From contig CBDCPP010000002.1 in the NCBI GenBank assembly GCA_965220315.1, positions 744,001-808,000 of the forward strand: a DNA stretch of 64,000 bases. The letters are read 5' to 3'. Every line of letters starts with the position of its first letter. Position 1 is the stretch's first letter. Positions 53,101 through 62,500 of this stretch are shown piece by piece. The stretch comes from JAPOXK01 sp965220315 (GTDB lineage Bacteria > Chloroflexota > Dehalococcoidia > Bin125). Under the pieces are notes generated by a model that saw nothing but the letters and a program-made list of their open reading frames with translations, was not told where the DNA came from and made no database searches. Made by a program: the position numbers and the translations under genes.

Positions 53101-54445
53101 GACGATTCGTCTGGAAGTCGCTGACCGTCCAGGTCGCGGCATCGTGCGAATCCGCCGCGTTCCAATCGATTAGCTCACCGATGGCGGACTGCTGCTTGAG
53201 CTGCTCCGCCCAGTCGCGGATCGAGCCGCCAGCGCGCGACCGTGCGAGTTGAGCTTTGAGGTCCTGTTGCCTCCTCTGCAGGTACGCCCTAACGCTGGGG
53301 TCGGTAGCGTCTGCCTGTCGTGCAATCACATCCGAGAGTTCGTTCTCCAGCGCATCCGTAAGCGCGGACGGCGCGGCGGTCTCGTGGGCGATCGTGTCGA
53401 GAATCAATGCGCGGACCAGTTGGATCTCGTGCTGCCAAGTCAGCACAGAGCCCAGCCGCGCGGACTCCCGCCGGCTGTCACTGAAGATCAATAGGCGGCG
53501 ACCCTTGGCGGGGAGCATGAGTTGATCGGACTCAGAATCGGCTGGGGGCACCTGCTCCAACATGGTCTCGGCGATGAGTGTGAGGATCAGGCCCGCGGAA
53601 TCGACCAAACTGTGGAGTTCGCCGTTGTGGCCAGCTCCCGACGCCGAGACACATCGAGGGGGGTCCGTATAGCCGGTAAGCGATCCGACCCGAAACGACG
53701 GCTCAGTGAGGCGAGTGGTGACGCATCCGCGATCAGGATCTATGCCTTGGCCAGCCTCACGCGGCCACAGCTCAAGCCACATCAACCGGCCCACAGACCG
53801 TTGCGCTTGCACTGGTCTGCTAGCTGGAGGAACAGTTACGGGAACGAAGCTCCCATTCGAATCGAGGGAAGCGAGTAGGAATCCGCTTCCGCAGTCACTA
53901 CATCGGACGAGCGGGAACGCGAGCGATCCGCACCATCGACATCGGTCGCCGGCGGACACCTGCACCCCTCCGTACCCTTCGACCTTTACTTCAGTTGGAC
54001 TCTTGCATGTCGGCGATATGCAGAGCGAAACCCCAGCACTCCCGCGGAGGGGCAAGTGCAAACGATGCGGAAGGAGCGGCGCGGTACCGTCTTGGACACC
54101 CAGCGTCGCTCCCCAATGAAGAATGGCGGTGATTGCTTCCTCGCCGGCTGGTCCGTCGCCTAGTCCGACCTTCGCGGGCAGATCTCCGAGTCGGAGCGGT
54201 TGTCCGCGGGCCTCCCACAGTTCCTGCCGCAGCCGCCGAAATGGTTCCCATCTGCGAAAGTCCGCCCGGTCGGGCGTGTCACGTTGCCCTGTCCGCTTCG
54301 CGATGATCTCCGCGGCTCCAACCTTGATCCCGTCACCTGATTCTTCGGCAGGATCAGACGCGGTCGCCTCCACAAAGCAAGTCCGGTTGGCCTCCTTGCC
54401 TGTGAGTCTGGCGAAGAAGGTTCGCTTCTCCTCCGGGGTGCCCCC
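50144..54445 (-). CDS. druE: DruE-like DUF1998 helicase, C-terminal part after a frameshift
   Basis: About 1,430 residues; its frame opens from the G5 run at 54441-54445, and an ORF caller would start at GTG 54373. In order: an RRLRQELWEARG helical region; zinc-ribbon cysteines (CISPTCKSP and CRWCG...CSDCG); the helicase C lobe with TMELGVDIGGLEAVMM and motif VI RQRAGRAGRRARG; further C-x2-C pairs (CGNEH...CEFCG, CLRCG); and the DUF1998 region with FYDDVSGGAGHV and the C-S-I-G-C-L-D-C cluster. Together with 54160-55332 this makes a ~1,730-residue DExH helicase like DruE of Druantia systems. Without the frameshift it would act with the DruH-like protein encoded upstream to block phage DNA. The DrmA/DrmB proteins of DISARM are the main alternative family, but they are separate chains. 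Confidence 0.75.
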   Translation of the reverse strand, partial: GGTPEEKRTFFARLTGKEANRTCFVEATASDPAEESGDGIKVGAAEIIAKRTGQRDTPDRADFRRWEPFRRLRQELWEARGQPLRLGDLPAKVGLGDGPAGEEAITAILHWGATLGVQDGTAPLLPHRLHLPLRGSAGVSLCISPTCKSPTEVKVEGYGGVQVSAGDRCRWCGSLAFPLVRCSDCGSGFLLASLDSNGSFVPVTVPPASRPVQAQRSVGRLMWLELWPREAGQGIDPDRGCVTTRLTEPSFRVGSLTGYTDPPRCVSASGAGHNGELHSLVDSAGLILTLIAETMLEQVPPADSESDQLMLPAKGRRLLIFSDSRRESARLGSVLTWQHEIQLVRALILDTIAHETAAPSALTDALENELSDVIARQADATDPSVRAYLQRRQQDLKAQLARSRAGGSIRDWAEQLKQQSAIGELIDWNAADSHDAATWTVSDFQTNRRHIQSQLPMLIGREFLAPGRTLPNLETLGLLSVIYPGLDGLAVPDSLSGILGPGIVTTLAEVWPSVISALLDSLRRSGVVTLGSYEDDEAYGIQRAPIGKFSIERGTADRRTEPFIGATERQQRRRFATTLLIEAGESASRAPDLAPRFLDDIFHQLVARAGGHGGHGWDWLETERHVDRDGRVSDGIRIKLTALAMRRADRLWMDKETGQIVSSAPRSLHPATGAVSLTPIAATTLDRDARFARRRSELSNSRALRMGLWAAEHSAQLAAPETRRLQALFERGVRNVLSSSTTMELGVDIGGLEAVMMSNVPPNNARYRQRAGRAGRRARGSAIAVTYTRNQPFDREVFSVFDKYLGRALPPPSVILHRRRIGERHLHAHLLGHFMRLALPGQRARGAMLAFGRMGQFDGQPAVQRWTSSALPRPAHREATPSELGDADAARLVWWDQATDKSLGTRFIDYLTWLRSQPTDPVGLDLKTIARETGVAEMLRDWPSLCDAVRTRFEAATKAWREEYTHYLKAWERADTTREANFVRYQANLLYETTVIEQLANEQFLPRYGFPIGLLALRVQSNDSQEIRTEDRFDLQRSGALALREYVPGSRVIVGGREAHSRGVLKHWTGEQLNTAIGERRALHTCGNEHRFSVPVPSTNPRCEFCGESATTSPEDLLMVRFGFSTAAWEPMARARSSEAIGESDLLPQLIREHYVPAPLAEAAVDDFAQVAGAQAELHEGARLIVTNRGENEAGFAVCLRCGYADSEKSPRGSGAMYLPSQFEMHSPLNAPRRGRHCWSDGDPQIARHQSLAAEESTDTLSVDFRLADPQLSKDKVTLTAIGLAARHAGAQLLLVDARELAVIPQPTGPRTWRLLFYDDVSGGAGHVSELLDLGRPWLEATIKRLFVSEEHHVRCSIGCLDCIVSYESQYQLPDQVDRRRAHDSLVALLNGTPLGKSSADSGEKAVGPSLVANSIAARREAARARRGKRGDQ

Positions 54446-55332
54446 AGCGTGGCGCTGGTGCCGATGAACAGGACGGACGCGGGATCGACGCCTGCGCGGA
54501 CCAGCACGCGGCGAAGTAGGAGTGCGACCTCGGCTGCGAGCGCGCCCCGATACAGGTGGGCCTCGTCGATGATGACTGCCTCCAACCCGGGACCGAAGAA
54601 CGGGGCGTCTTGTGGGCGTGCAAGCATGTACTCCAGCATCGAGTAGTTTGTGATGCAGATGTCCGGTGGGTCGTTCCGGGCTTCGTTCCGCGTGCGAACG
54701 TGGTGTGGGCCTGTCTCCTCGATCCCTCGCTGGTTCGCAACGCTCGGCTTCTCAGGGGTTTCGCTGTTGAAAGCGAACATCCGAATGTCGCGCTGACCGC
54801 GAAGCCACGCGTCGAGCCGATCTAGCTGGTCCCGAATCAGCGCGTTCAGCGGATATAGGATGAGGCAGCGCATTCCGTTGCCTCGTCGGGGTTCGGAGAA
54901 GAGCCGCGACAGGACGGGCAACAGGAACGCTTCGGTCTTCCCGGCACCGGTCCCCGCACTCACAAGCACCGCGGGTTCGTCAGACGGATTGGTGGGTCGC
55001 GTAAGCTGCCAAGCTTCCAGTTGATGCTGGTACAGCGGTCGCGAGCTGGGAAAGACGTCCGCCTCCGAGAGGTACTGCGCGAGCGTGGAGGGCAGGAGCC
55101 CCTCTTGTTCAAGGTGGCCGAGTGTCACATCACTTGAAGCGGAGGGGAATGCGCCTTCTACCCAGAGGCCTGAGACTAACCCGCCTCGCTCCGCTTCACC
55201 CCGCCACACAGCTTCGACCGGCCGCTGGAGCCTCTTGTCACGCAGGAAGAAGGTGTCAGCCGAGTGATCGACGAGCCGTTGGCGAAGGGAGTGTGCGAGT
55301 GCGAGCGCATCTAGCTGGGATTCTGCGGTCAC
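54160..55332 (-). CDS. druE: DruE-like helicase, N-terminal part (DEAH ATPase lobe)
   Basis: GTG 55332 starts 4 bp after the stop of the DruH-like gene, so the two are coupled. Residues 1-115 are a helical lead-in; Walker A is SAGTGAGKTE (125-134), DEAH box 256-259 (IIDEAHLYRG) and motif III TSAT (292-295). At residue ~297 the frame goes wrong: CTGGGGGCACC has five G where six would keep the reading in the 50144-54445 frame. The last ~93 residues of this ORF are therefore spurious. The repaired gene is a single helicase. The break removes the second RecA lobe, so as written the protein cannot be active. Confidence 0.75.
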   Translation of the reverse strand: MTAESQLDALALAHSLRQRLVDHSADTFFLRDKRLQRPVEAVWRGEAERGGLVSGLWVEGAFPSASSDVTLGHLEQEGLLPSTLAQYLSEADVFPSSRPLYQHQLEAWQLTRPTNPSDEPAVLVSAGTGAGKTEAFLLPVLSRLFSEPRRGNGMRCLILYPLNALIRDQLDRLDAWLRGQRDIRMFAFNSETPEKPSVANQRGIEETGPHHVRTRNEARNDPPDICITNYSMLEYMLARPQDAPFFGPGLEAVIIDEAHLYRGALAAEVALLLRRVLVRAGVDPASVLFIGTSATLGAPRRRSEPSSPDSQARRPTGLALWRRPRLILPKNQVTGSRLEPRRSSRSGQGNVTRPTGRTFADGNHFGGCGRNCGRPADNRSDSEICPRRSD

Positions 55333-55336
55333 AAAG

Positions 55337-58174
55337 TCACTCGGGGATCAGGCTACCAGCCAACCACCTCCGGAAGTCCGGCTCGGTGTTGGCCGCGATC
55401 GCGATGTTCGTCCGCACGGGTCCAGGCAGTCGATGATTCGTCGCAAATGCCTTCTTCGCTTCTCTCCCCAGCCCTTCAATGAATCCTGAGTCGACGCGCA
55501 ACCGTTGGGCCACGTCCTGCGCGATTTCGCTCAGGGAACCGGTGCCCAAGATGAGACCCCTGAGCTGCGCGTGTTCCTCCGGCCCTAGGTAAGGCACGAG
55601 TCGACCGAATGGCAGGGGAAAGGCGCGGCCGAGCGAGCCGATACGTCGGAGTGTTTCTGGGCCGTCGAACCGCCCGAGCATGCTATCGAGCCAGTCGCCC
55701 GCGTGGTCACCTGGACTCCATTCCGCGAGAAGCTCGCGCGAAGCGGACGCCCAGGCTTCCTCGACGACGAGTCGTTCACCGAAGGGCGATTCGATCTCCA
55801 TCGTCCATGCTTCAAGGAAGGCCCATGGATGCCGTTGAATCAGCTCCACGACGCGGTTTCGTAGTCTGCCTTCATTCAGGATCGGGGCCTTGCCAGCCCG
55901 CAATAGGATGGCCAGGTTCCGCGCCTCGTCCGTCGTAAGTTCATCTGAACTGAGAGTCCTGCGCCAAGATGACCCGATAATGGATTCACCAACGGTGGCT
56001 AGCCATGCGATAGTGCTCGAGGGGCCGAGTACGTTCAGCCCATTTGACGACTGTTCGAAATCAGCGCGTTCGATGCTGCCGCGACCATCAACCGTGAACA
56101 CCTGCCAGCGGTCGTTCACCCGGCTGGTTGGACCGAGTTGCAGAGTCACTAGCTCTGGTTCGGATAGGTCGGAGGCCGCAATGACACCCCCGTCCGAGAT
56201 GGCCCTGGCGACCATGAAGATCTCATCAGGGTCGTTGAATCGGTCAGAACGGACAATCAGAGGCTCGCCATATCCGGCAATCCCATGCACCACTCGCGCG
56301 CCCTCGATCCCGACGCCAAGTACACGGTTCCCGCCGAAGATCGTCGGTCTTCGGTCTGGGGGCGACTTCAACGCCGTTGGAATGAAGACACGGAGAGTTC
56401 GGCCCTCGATCGAGCGCCGTTGAGTAAGGGCACCCTCGGTCGACATCCATCCCTCCTCCGTCAGCACTTGGCAGCCTACCCACGGAGGAGCGATCGACTT
56501 CCGGATCGCGAAGGGACGCGTCTTGTATCTACCGCGCATCAAGACTGGAATCCGCCTCCCGGCTCGGTTCGGGTCCAATTGGACTCTTGGCGACTTGACC
56601 GTGCCGTCCTTGCTGCGGAAGCTGGTCGTTCTTGATCCCGCCACAGAGAGTGACGTGACGCTTGCCTCCTCGGGCAGGTGTCTGATCTCGACCCGCACTG
56701 CTTGCCCGAGTTCGATGCCGTCCCAAGAACCAGGGATCGACACATCCACCTGCTGCTCAAAGGAGTCTCGTTCACGAATCCTCGTCGGAAGCGGTTCCCA
56801 GAGGAGTTCTCCTTCGAGTCGCACCACGAGGGAGGTATCGGCGCTTGGCTCGATCCGAATCGCTTTTACGCCGGACGGCATCTGGTGTCGACGAGTAGAA
56901 GGTCCCTCAAAGTCTAGGTCTGGTGCCAAGAGGAGGGAGTATGACTTGGAGAGATCCATCCGCGTCGACCATGCGTCGAGCGCGTTTCCGTCCGCATCGA
57001 ACAGCGCGACCTCGTCCTCGATCTCCCAGACCGTGACCTCACTCTGAAGAACGACCTCGTCTTCCTCTGTCTGCTCATTTCTCTTCTTGAGACTAGTCAT
57101 GGTGGATGGCCTGTCGATCGGGAGCCTGATCGTTTCGAGACCCTGAGGCCCTTCGGATGTGTTGATGAAGGGGTGTCGCTCCCCGTCGACGGTGACTACA
57201 TACGTTCCTGTGTCGAGATCTAGGTCCGCTAGACCGACCACGTCGAACGAGAAGGTTGCGATAGGCCCATCCCAGACCAGGAGGGGCTGACTGAGTAGAG
57301 CTGGGCTGGTCTCTTCGATGTCATCGATGAAGTCAGGGTTGGTCACCCCCCGCGCACGATGCAAGTGTTTGAGTGCCTTCGCGCCCTTGACGAGATCGTC
57401 TTCCCATTCCGGTAGAACCCACGGCGAGGACTGCATCTTTCGACGGACATTCCGTTCGGAGAGGTTGTCAGCCCGATAGCTCTCTAGTGCCCGCCAGAGA
57501 CTTTCGAAGGACTCCGATTGGAGTTCGGAGTCATGCAGCAGCAACTCCACAGCTCGGGGTAACGCCTCATGTCCCGACAGTCGTCGGGGCAGGTGGGCGT
57601 GGATACTTCGCCTGGTCATCCCGAACTGAAGGAAGCTGCTGAGGTACCAAGCTTGAGTGCCATCGAGTCCGAAGACATTTCGGAGGCTGAACTGATTGGC
57701 TGCGATCTGCAGTGCGTCCTTTAGGAGTTCGTTCGGCTGACCCTGAATGAACAAGGCGTCGACAGTCGATTCACGAAAGTGGCGGCGGACAACCGGCCAG
57801 ATGCTACCGTCCCAGGTCTCCCGTCGGGCGATCTCCGCGATGAAGGCCAGCGTCACGAGCCCGATCACGGCTGCGCGTGAACTCCCATTGGAGGCTTTCT
57901 GGAAGGAATGCATCCATTGCCCAGCAACCTCAGGTCTGAGCGTCAATGCCCAATCGTCCAGCTTCCTAAAGTCGTCTGCTGACAGGCGGAGTTCGGCGAT
58001 CGACCGCGGAGGTGTGAGCTGTTCCAGTGCCTGTGAGAGCTCTGAGCCGAGCCCGTCGGTCAACCCGTCGTAGCCGCCGACCGGCAAATCGAGATGCGCG
58101 AGGACATCAGTCATTTGGTGAAACCGGCGCGTGGATCTTGGTTGCTCCGGCGCGGCCCCGTTCTCTTCAATCAT
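55337..58174 (-). CDS. druH: DruH-like large protein of a putative Druantia type III system
   Basis: 945 residues, no recognised enzyme motif, signal or membrane helix. The N-terminal ~400 residues are mainly helical (FRKLDDWALTL, MQSSPWVLPEWEDDLVKGAKAL), followed by beta-rich segments (DLDLDTGTYVVTVDGERHPF; VRLEGELLWEPLP) and another helical region near the end. Size, position directly ahead of a DUF1998 helicase and lack of known domains match DruH, the only partner of DruE in type III Druantia. Assignment rests mainly on gene context. Start ATG 58174 lies 12 bp from a tRNA-Gly 3' remnant, so the promoter must be in or beyond that remnant. The GC content is lower than the backbone. Confidence 0.6.
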   Translation of the reverse strand: MIEENGAAPEQPRSTRRFHQMTDVLAHLDLPVGGYDGLTDGLGSELSQALEQLTPPRSIAELRLSADDFRKLDDWALTLRPEVAGQWMHSFQKASNGSSRAAVIGLVTLAFIAEIARRETWDGSIWPVVRRHFRESTVDALFIQGQPNELLKDALQIAANQFSLRNVFGLDGTQAWYLSSFLQFGMTRRSIHAHLPRRLSGHEALPRAVELLLHDSELQSESFESLWRALESYRADNLSERNVRRKMQSSPWVLPEWEDDLVKGAKALKHLHRARGVTNPDFIDDIEETSPALLSQPLLVWDGPIATFSFDVVGLADLDLDTGTYVVTVDGERHPFINTSEGPQGLETIRLPIDRPSTMTSLKKRNEQTEEDEVVLQSEVTVWEIEDEVALFDADGNALDAWSTRMDLSKSYSLLLAPDLDFEGPSTRRHQMPSGVKAIRIEPSADTSLVVRLEGELLWEPLPTRIRERDSFEQQVDVSIPGSWDGIELGQAVRVEIRHLPEEASVTSLSVAGSRTTSFRSKDGTVKSPRVQLDPNRAGRRIPVLMRGRYKTRPFAIRKSIAPPWVGCQVLTEEGWMSTEGALTQRRSIEGRTLRVFIPTALKSPPDRRPTIFGGNRVLGVGIEGARVVHGIAGYGEPLIVRSDRFNDPDEIFMVARAISDGGVIAASDLSEPELVTLQLGPTSRVNDRWQVFTVDGRGSIERADFEQSSNGLNVLGPSSTIAWLATVGESIIGSSWRRTLSSDELTTDEARNLAILLRAGKAPILNEGRLRNRVVELIQRHPWAFLEAWTMEIESPFGERLVVEEAWASASRELLAEWSPGDHAGDWLDSMLGRFDGPETLRRIGSLGRAFPLPFGRLVPYLGPEEHAQLRGLILGTGSLSEIAQDVAQRLRVDSGFIEGLGREAKKAFATNHRLPGPVRTNIAIAANTEPDFRRWLAGSLIPE

Positions 58175-58185
58175 TTAGAGAGTAT

Positions 58186-58231
58186 GGGAGCGGGAGACAG
58201 GGGTCGAACCCGCGGCCCTCTGTTTGAGAAG
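58186..58231 (-). repeat. tRNA-Gly 3'-half remnant (attachment-site-like) beside recombinase copy 3
   Basis: 41 of 46 positions match 63346-63391, i.e. the acceptor 3' strand, T-arm and anticodon region of tRNA-Gly(CCC), in the same orientation. The anticodon triplet here would read CUC, and the 5' half is absent. It lies between the 3' end of recombinase copy 3 (51 bp away) and the start of the DruH-like gene, the expected place for an att site of a tRNA-targeting integrase. Confidence 0.8.
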
Positions 58232-58281
58232 AGCGGATAGATCAAGGCAAGGGGCTGAAGGGGCGAGACGGGCCCTGCGGC

Positions 58282-59218
58282 TCAGGGCGGCGTTGCGAGC
58301 ATCTGGTCGCCGGGGGAGAAGGCGGCGTGGCGGGTTGCCGCCTGGGCGCTGCCATAAGTGGCGCTGTAGCGGCGCACCATGTCCGGCGAACTGTGGCCGA
58401 GCAGGTGCTGGACATCGAGTTCGCGGGCGTCGTGGGCGATCGCCCAGGTGGCGAAGGTGTGGCGGAAGCGATGGGCGTGCACCCTGGGAATCCCGGCGGC
58501 CCGGCCCAGCCGGCGCAGCAACTGCTTGAGTCCGTTGGGCCGAAGCCGCACGCCGGGATGGAGGCGCCCGTAGCGGGCGGCGACGAAGAGCGGCCCCGGA
58601 GCCGGTCCCCGGTCGGCGCCATAGGCGGCGAGGGCGTCGGCACAACGCCCGGCGAAGGGCACCAGGCGGTCCTTGCCGCCCTTGCCTCGCCGCACCAGCA
58701 ACCGCCGCTCTCCCAACGCGCAGTCCGCGAGGTCCAAGTGGGCCGCCTCGCTACAGCGGATGCCGGTGTCGAGGAGAGTGAGGACTATCGCCCGATCACG
58801 GCGGCCCATGGGGGTGGTGGGGTCGCAGCAGACGAGCAGACGGGTGATCTCGGCAGGGGCCAACGGCGGCACGATCGTCTGGGGCAGACGCACGTTGCGG
58901 AGGCCGCGGAAGGGATCGTTGGCGGTATAGCCGGCGGCGCGCAGCCAGGTGCAGAAGCAGCGCACCTCGCGGAAGTAGCGGTGGCGGGTAGCGGGGCGCT
59001 GGGCAGCAAAGCGGGCAAGGTAGGCGATGACGTGATCGGGACGGAGGCGGTCCGGGTCCAACGGAGCTCCGTCCTCCTGGAGGCAGCGCTGGAAGCGGGT
59101 GAGCGTCTCGCGGTAGGCGGCGATCGTGCGGGGGGGACTTGCCCTCGACGGCACAGCGGGCCAGGTAAGTGGCGATGAGGGCCGGGAGGGATGGGGCGGC
59201 GGCAGGGGTGGCGTCCAT
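58282..59218 (-). CDS. Tyrosine recombinase (XerC/D-like integrase), copy 3, one frameshift
   Basis: About 311 residues from ATG 59218 if one base is removed from a run of seven G (59130-59136). The first ~27 codons (PSLPALIATYLARCAVEGKSP) are in one frame and the rest in another. SAM-like core-binding domain: RTIAAYRETLTRFQRCL. The catalytic set is complete: Arg in LLDTGIRCSEAAHL, Lys in RRGKGGKDRL, HRFRHTFATW, LLGHSSPDMV and Tyr in RRYSATYGS. This is the best-preserved of three copies. Its 3' end is 51 bp from a tRNA-Gly 3' remnant, suggesting integration at tRNA-Gly. Copy 1 has six G at the same run and stays in frame there, which supports a one-base error or mutation here. Confidence 0.85.
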
Positions 59219-59227
59219 GGTCCGTTC

Positions 59228-59505
59228 ATGGACGCTCTGTCTGCGGCGGCAGTCAAGTCCCGAGCGCATGGCCTCCGGCCCCAGGCGTACTCCACCAGCG
59301 TGGCGCCGGCTTGGGCCAGGTATCCGGCCTGGACGGTGGCCACCTGGGTCGCGACGCTGCCGCGCATCACCGCTTCGCCTGCCCCCGCCCGCGCTAGGTG
59401 GACCGACGGACTGGGCGGGAGGTACGGCTGCGTGTAGTCGATCAGCGCCGGAAGATCGCCTTCCCGGAGTAGGGCCGCGATGGGTGGGCCAATGCCGCAG
59501 GCCAT
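59228..59505 (-). other. Protein-like open stretch upstream of recombinase copy 3
   Basis: The frame of the recombinase main body stays open to ATG 59505. Residues 1-85 of this extension (GIGPPIAALLREGDLPALID, then VATQVATVQAGYLAQAGA) look like real coding sequence but have no place in a recombinase and no family I recognise. It is probably the remains of another gene joined by rearrangement. It is divergent from the repeat protein by 16 bp. Confidence 0.3.
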
Positions 59506-59521
59506 CTGCTAGCGTCGCGCC

Positions 59522-62500
59522 GTGAGAAGGCTGGCAACCGCGGCACTGGTCGGTGTGCTCGGGCTCGTGGCGATGGCGACGGGCGTGGCGCCAGGCGAGC
59601 CGGCTACAGCACGGGTGGAAGTGCGCGTCTGGCAGGACGTGGAGGATGAGTTCGGCATCAACATCAGCGCCCGCCCCTCGGATGGCTCGTGGCGGACGCT
59701 GGGCACGATTCCGCTGCCGCTGGACGATGGCTTCAACTCAACCGGCCTATACCGCTACGGCGACATCAACCTGAATGTGCCGCTGTCGAGCCGCGCGGCG
59801 CCGGTGACCATTGAGGTGCGCGTTTGGCAGCACCTGCAGGACGGCAGCCGGATCTACGTCAACGCCCGGGGTTCATCCGGCTCATGGCGGACGCTCGGGA
59901 CGATTCGGCTCCTGCTCGACGACGGACTCAGCTCCACGGGCCGCTACCGCTACGGCGATATCAGCCTCGAGGTGCCTTTGCCCGAGGTGGCGGTGACAAC
60001 GCCCACGCCTCCTGCCCCGGCCGAGCTGCCGACCTCCTTCAGCGACGGTAGGTTCCGCGTCGGCATCGACATCGCGCCGGGCCTCTACCGGGCCGTCGCG
60101 CCGTCCGATGACTGTGAGTGGAGCCGCGAGATCGATTCGAAGAGCAGCCGCGTCGGGGTGGGACGGATTCCCGTCGAGGGGCCGCTCACGATCGTCGAGA
60201 TTGCGACGTCCGACACGATGTTCTTCAGTAGATCGTGTGGCGGCTGGTCCCCGGCGCTGACGCCGCCGGTCACACCGGTTGAGACCTTTGGCGACGGCAC
60301 CTTCCTCGTCGGCGCCGACGTCGCCCCCGGCCGCTACCGCGCGACCGGGTCAACGGACTCCTGCTACTGGCTGCGGCTGGACAGCTTTGGGGCCGTGCTC
60401 AGCAGTGAGCGTCCCGACGACTGGCCCACGACCCGTCTGATGTCGCTGGACGCGTACGGGAACACGGTCGTAGGCGACCAGTACCCGATCGTGGATATCG
60501 CGTCTTCCGATGGCGGGTTCTTCAGCGACGGTTGCGGAACCTGGTCCAGTGACCTGACCCGTGTCCCGACGCCGGGCCAGGACTTCGGTAATGGCTTGTT
60601 CCTCGTCGGCGCCGAGATCGCGCCCGGGCGCTACCGCGCCATCGAGCCGTCGAACAACTGCCACTGGGCGCGCCTGAACCACTTCAGCGGTGAACTGTCC
60701 GCCTGGTACGGCTGGGACAACTTCGCCATCTCACGGGGGAGACGCAGCGACCACCGGCCCGTCGTGGACATCGAAGCAACCGATGCCGCGTTCTACAGCA
60801 GCGGCTGCGGGACCTGGTCGAGCGCCTTGGCACCGATCGCGACCGCGGGCGAGCCCTTCGGCAGCGGCACGTTCATCGTCGGCATCGACATCGCGCCGGG
60901 CCGCTACCGCACGACCACGGCGACGGAGGATTGCCTGTGGCTCCGTCTCTACGACTTCGGCGGCATCTACGGGGCATACGAGGGGTTGTACGCGACGGCA
61001 CGCGATCGTCTCGCGATCGTGGACATCGCGCCGACCGATGCCGGATTCACCAGCCGCGGCTGCGGCACCTGGACGCCGGACCTGACGCCCGTGGTGACGC
61101 CGGGCCAGCCCTTCGGCGACGGCACCTACCTCGTCGGCGCCGAGATCGGCCCTGGCCGCTACCACGCCTCGGATCCGACGGGCTCGTGCTACTGGACCCG
61201 GCTGGGCTCGTTCGACGGCGATCGGTACTTCGGGTACGCCAACTCGGACGACATCCTCGGGTACGGAAGGTTAGCCATCGTCGATATTCTCGAGACGGAC
61301 GCGGGATTCCGGTCGTCCGGTTGCGGCACTTGGTCCGAAGCCAACCCGCAGGTTTCCGAGCCGCAGCGTTCGTTCGGGGACGGCACCTACATCGTGGGGA
61401 CGGACATCGCGCCGGGCCGCTACTTCGCGCACGCGCCCTCCGACCGGTGCGAGTGGGACCGGCTCGATGCCTTCGGCGGCTACGACCGCGGGGATGACAT
61501 CGGGATCGGCGGCGGGCGCGAGTGGGATCTCCCGAGCAGGCTCGCGGTTGTGGACATCAGGGCGTCCGACACGGGGTTCCGCAGCTCGGGCTGCGGCGAG
61601 TGGACGCAAACGTTCGAACCGCGCGTCACATCCGGCGAGCCACCCGGAGACGGGTTCTTCCTCGTCGGCGTCGAGGTGGTGCCCGGCCGCTACCGCGCGA
61701 CGACGCCCGAGTCGTGCATGTTCGAGCGCCGCAGTGGATTCAGCGGAGCGTACTCCACTGCGCGCTACTACATCGACGAGGGTCGGTTAGGCGAAACCAA
61801 CGACAGCGTCATTCCGCACGGAAGCCTCGGAATCGTCGACATCGAGCCGACCGACGCCGGCTTCATAAGCGAGGGCTGCGGGTGGACGGCGGACCTGACG
61901 CCACGACTCGTGCCGGGCTCGACGTTCTCGAATGGGACCTACCTTGTCGGTTCCGAGATCGCACCCGGCCGCTACCGCGCCTCTGGAAAGACGGGCGGGT
62001 GCTGGTGGAAGCGAATGAGCAAGTTTGGCGGGCACTTCGGGCCCGACTCGGGGGCGATCGTCAGCACTATTGGTCGGGGCTGGACTACCCTCGTCGACAT
62101 CGCGCCCACCGATGCCGGATTCCATAGCTGGGGCTGTGGCACCTGGACACCGGAGCTGTCGCCAGTGCTCGCTCCGGGCGCGTCGATTTCGAACGGTACG
62201 TTCCTGGTCGGCGTCGATCTGGCGCCCGGACGCTATCGGGCGTTGCCGCGGGGTGACGTTAGCTGGTGCTACTGGGCGCGCCTGAGCGGCTTCGGCGGGA
62301 CCGGCGACGAGGTCATCGGGCACCTCTATGGGTACCCCGGAAATCGCCGAGGGGCATCCTTGATCGTGGAGATCAAGCCTTCCGACGTCGGTTTCTACAC
62401 GGCCGACGATTGCGGCGAGTGGATGCCGGACACCGGCTGGCCCGTGAGCTGGCCCAACGACCAGCTCCGCGATGGCGTGTACTACGTGGGCACGGAGGTT

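Noticed and set aside
50144..58174. DISARM or Dpd (7-deazaguanine) system instead of Druantia
   Set aside because: DISARM needs separate DrmA, DrmB, DrmC and a methyltransferase, and Dpd needs many more genes including a DNA-modifying transglycosylase; none is present. Only two genes fit, as in Druantia type III. Kept as an alternative for the helicase alone.
58186..58231. A functional tRNA-Glu(CUC)
   Set aside because: The anticodon triplet would read CUC, but the whole 5' half (acceptor 5' strand and D-arm) is absent.
59130..59136. Programmed frameshift in recombinase copy 3
   Set aside because: The slip site is a plain G7 (C7) run without a known stimulatory structure, and copy 1 has six G and is in frame at this point, so a mutation or read error is simpler.
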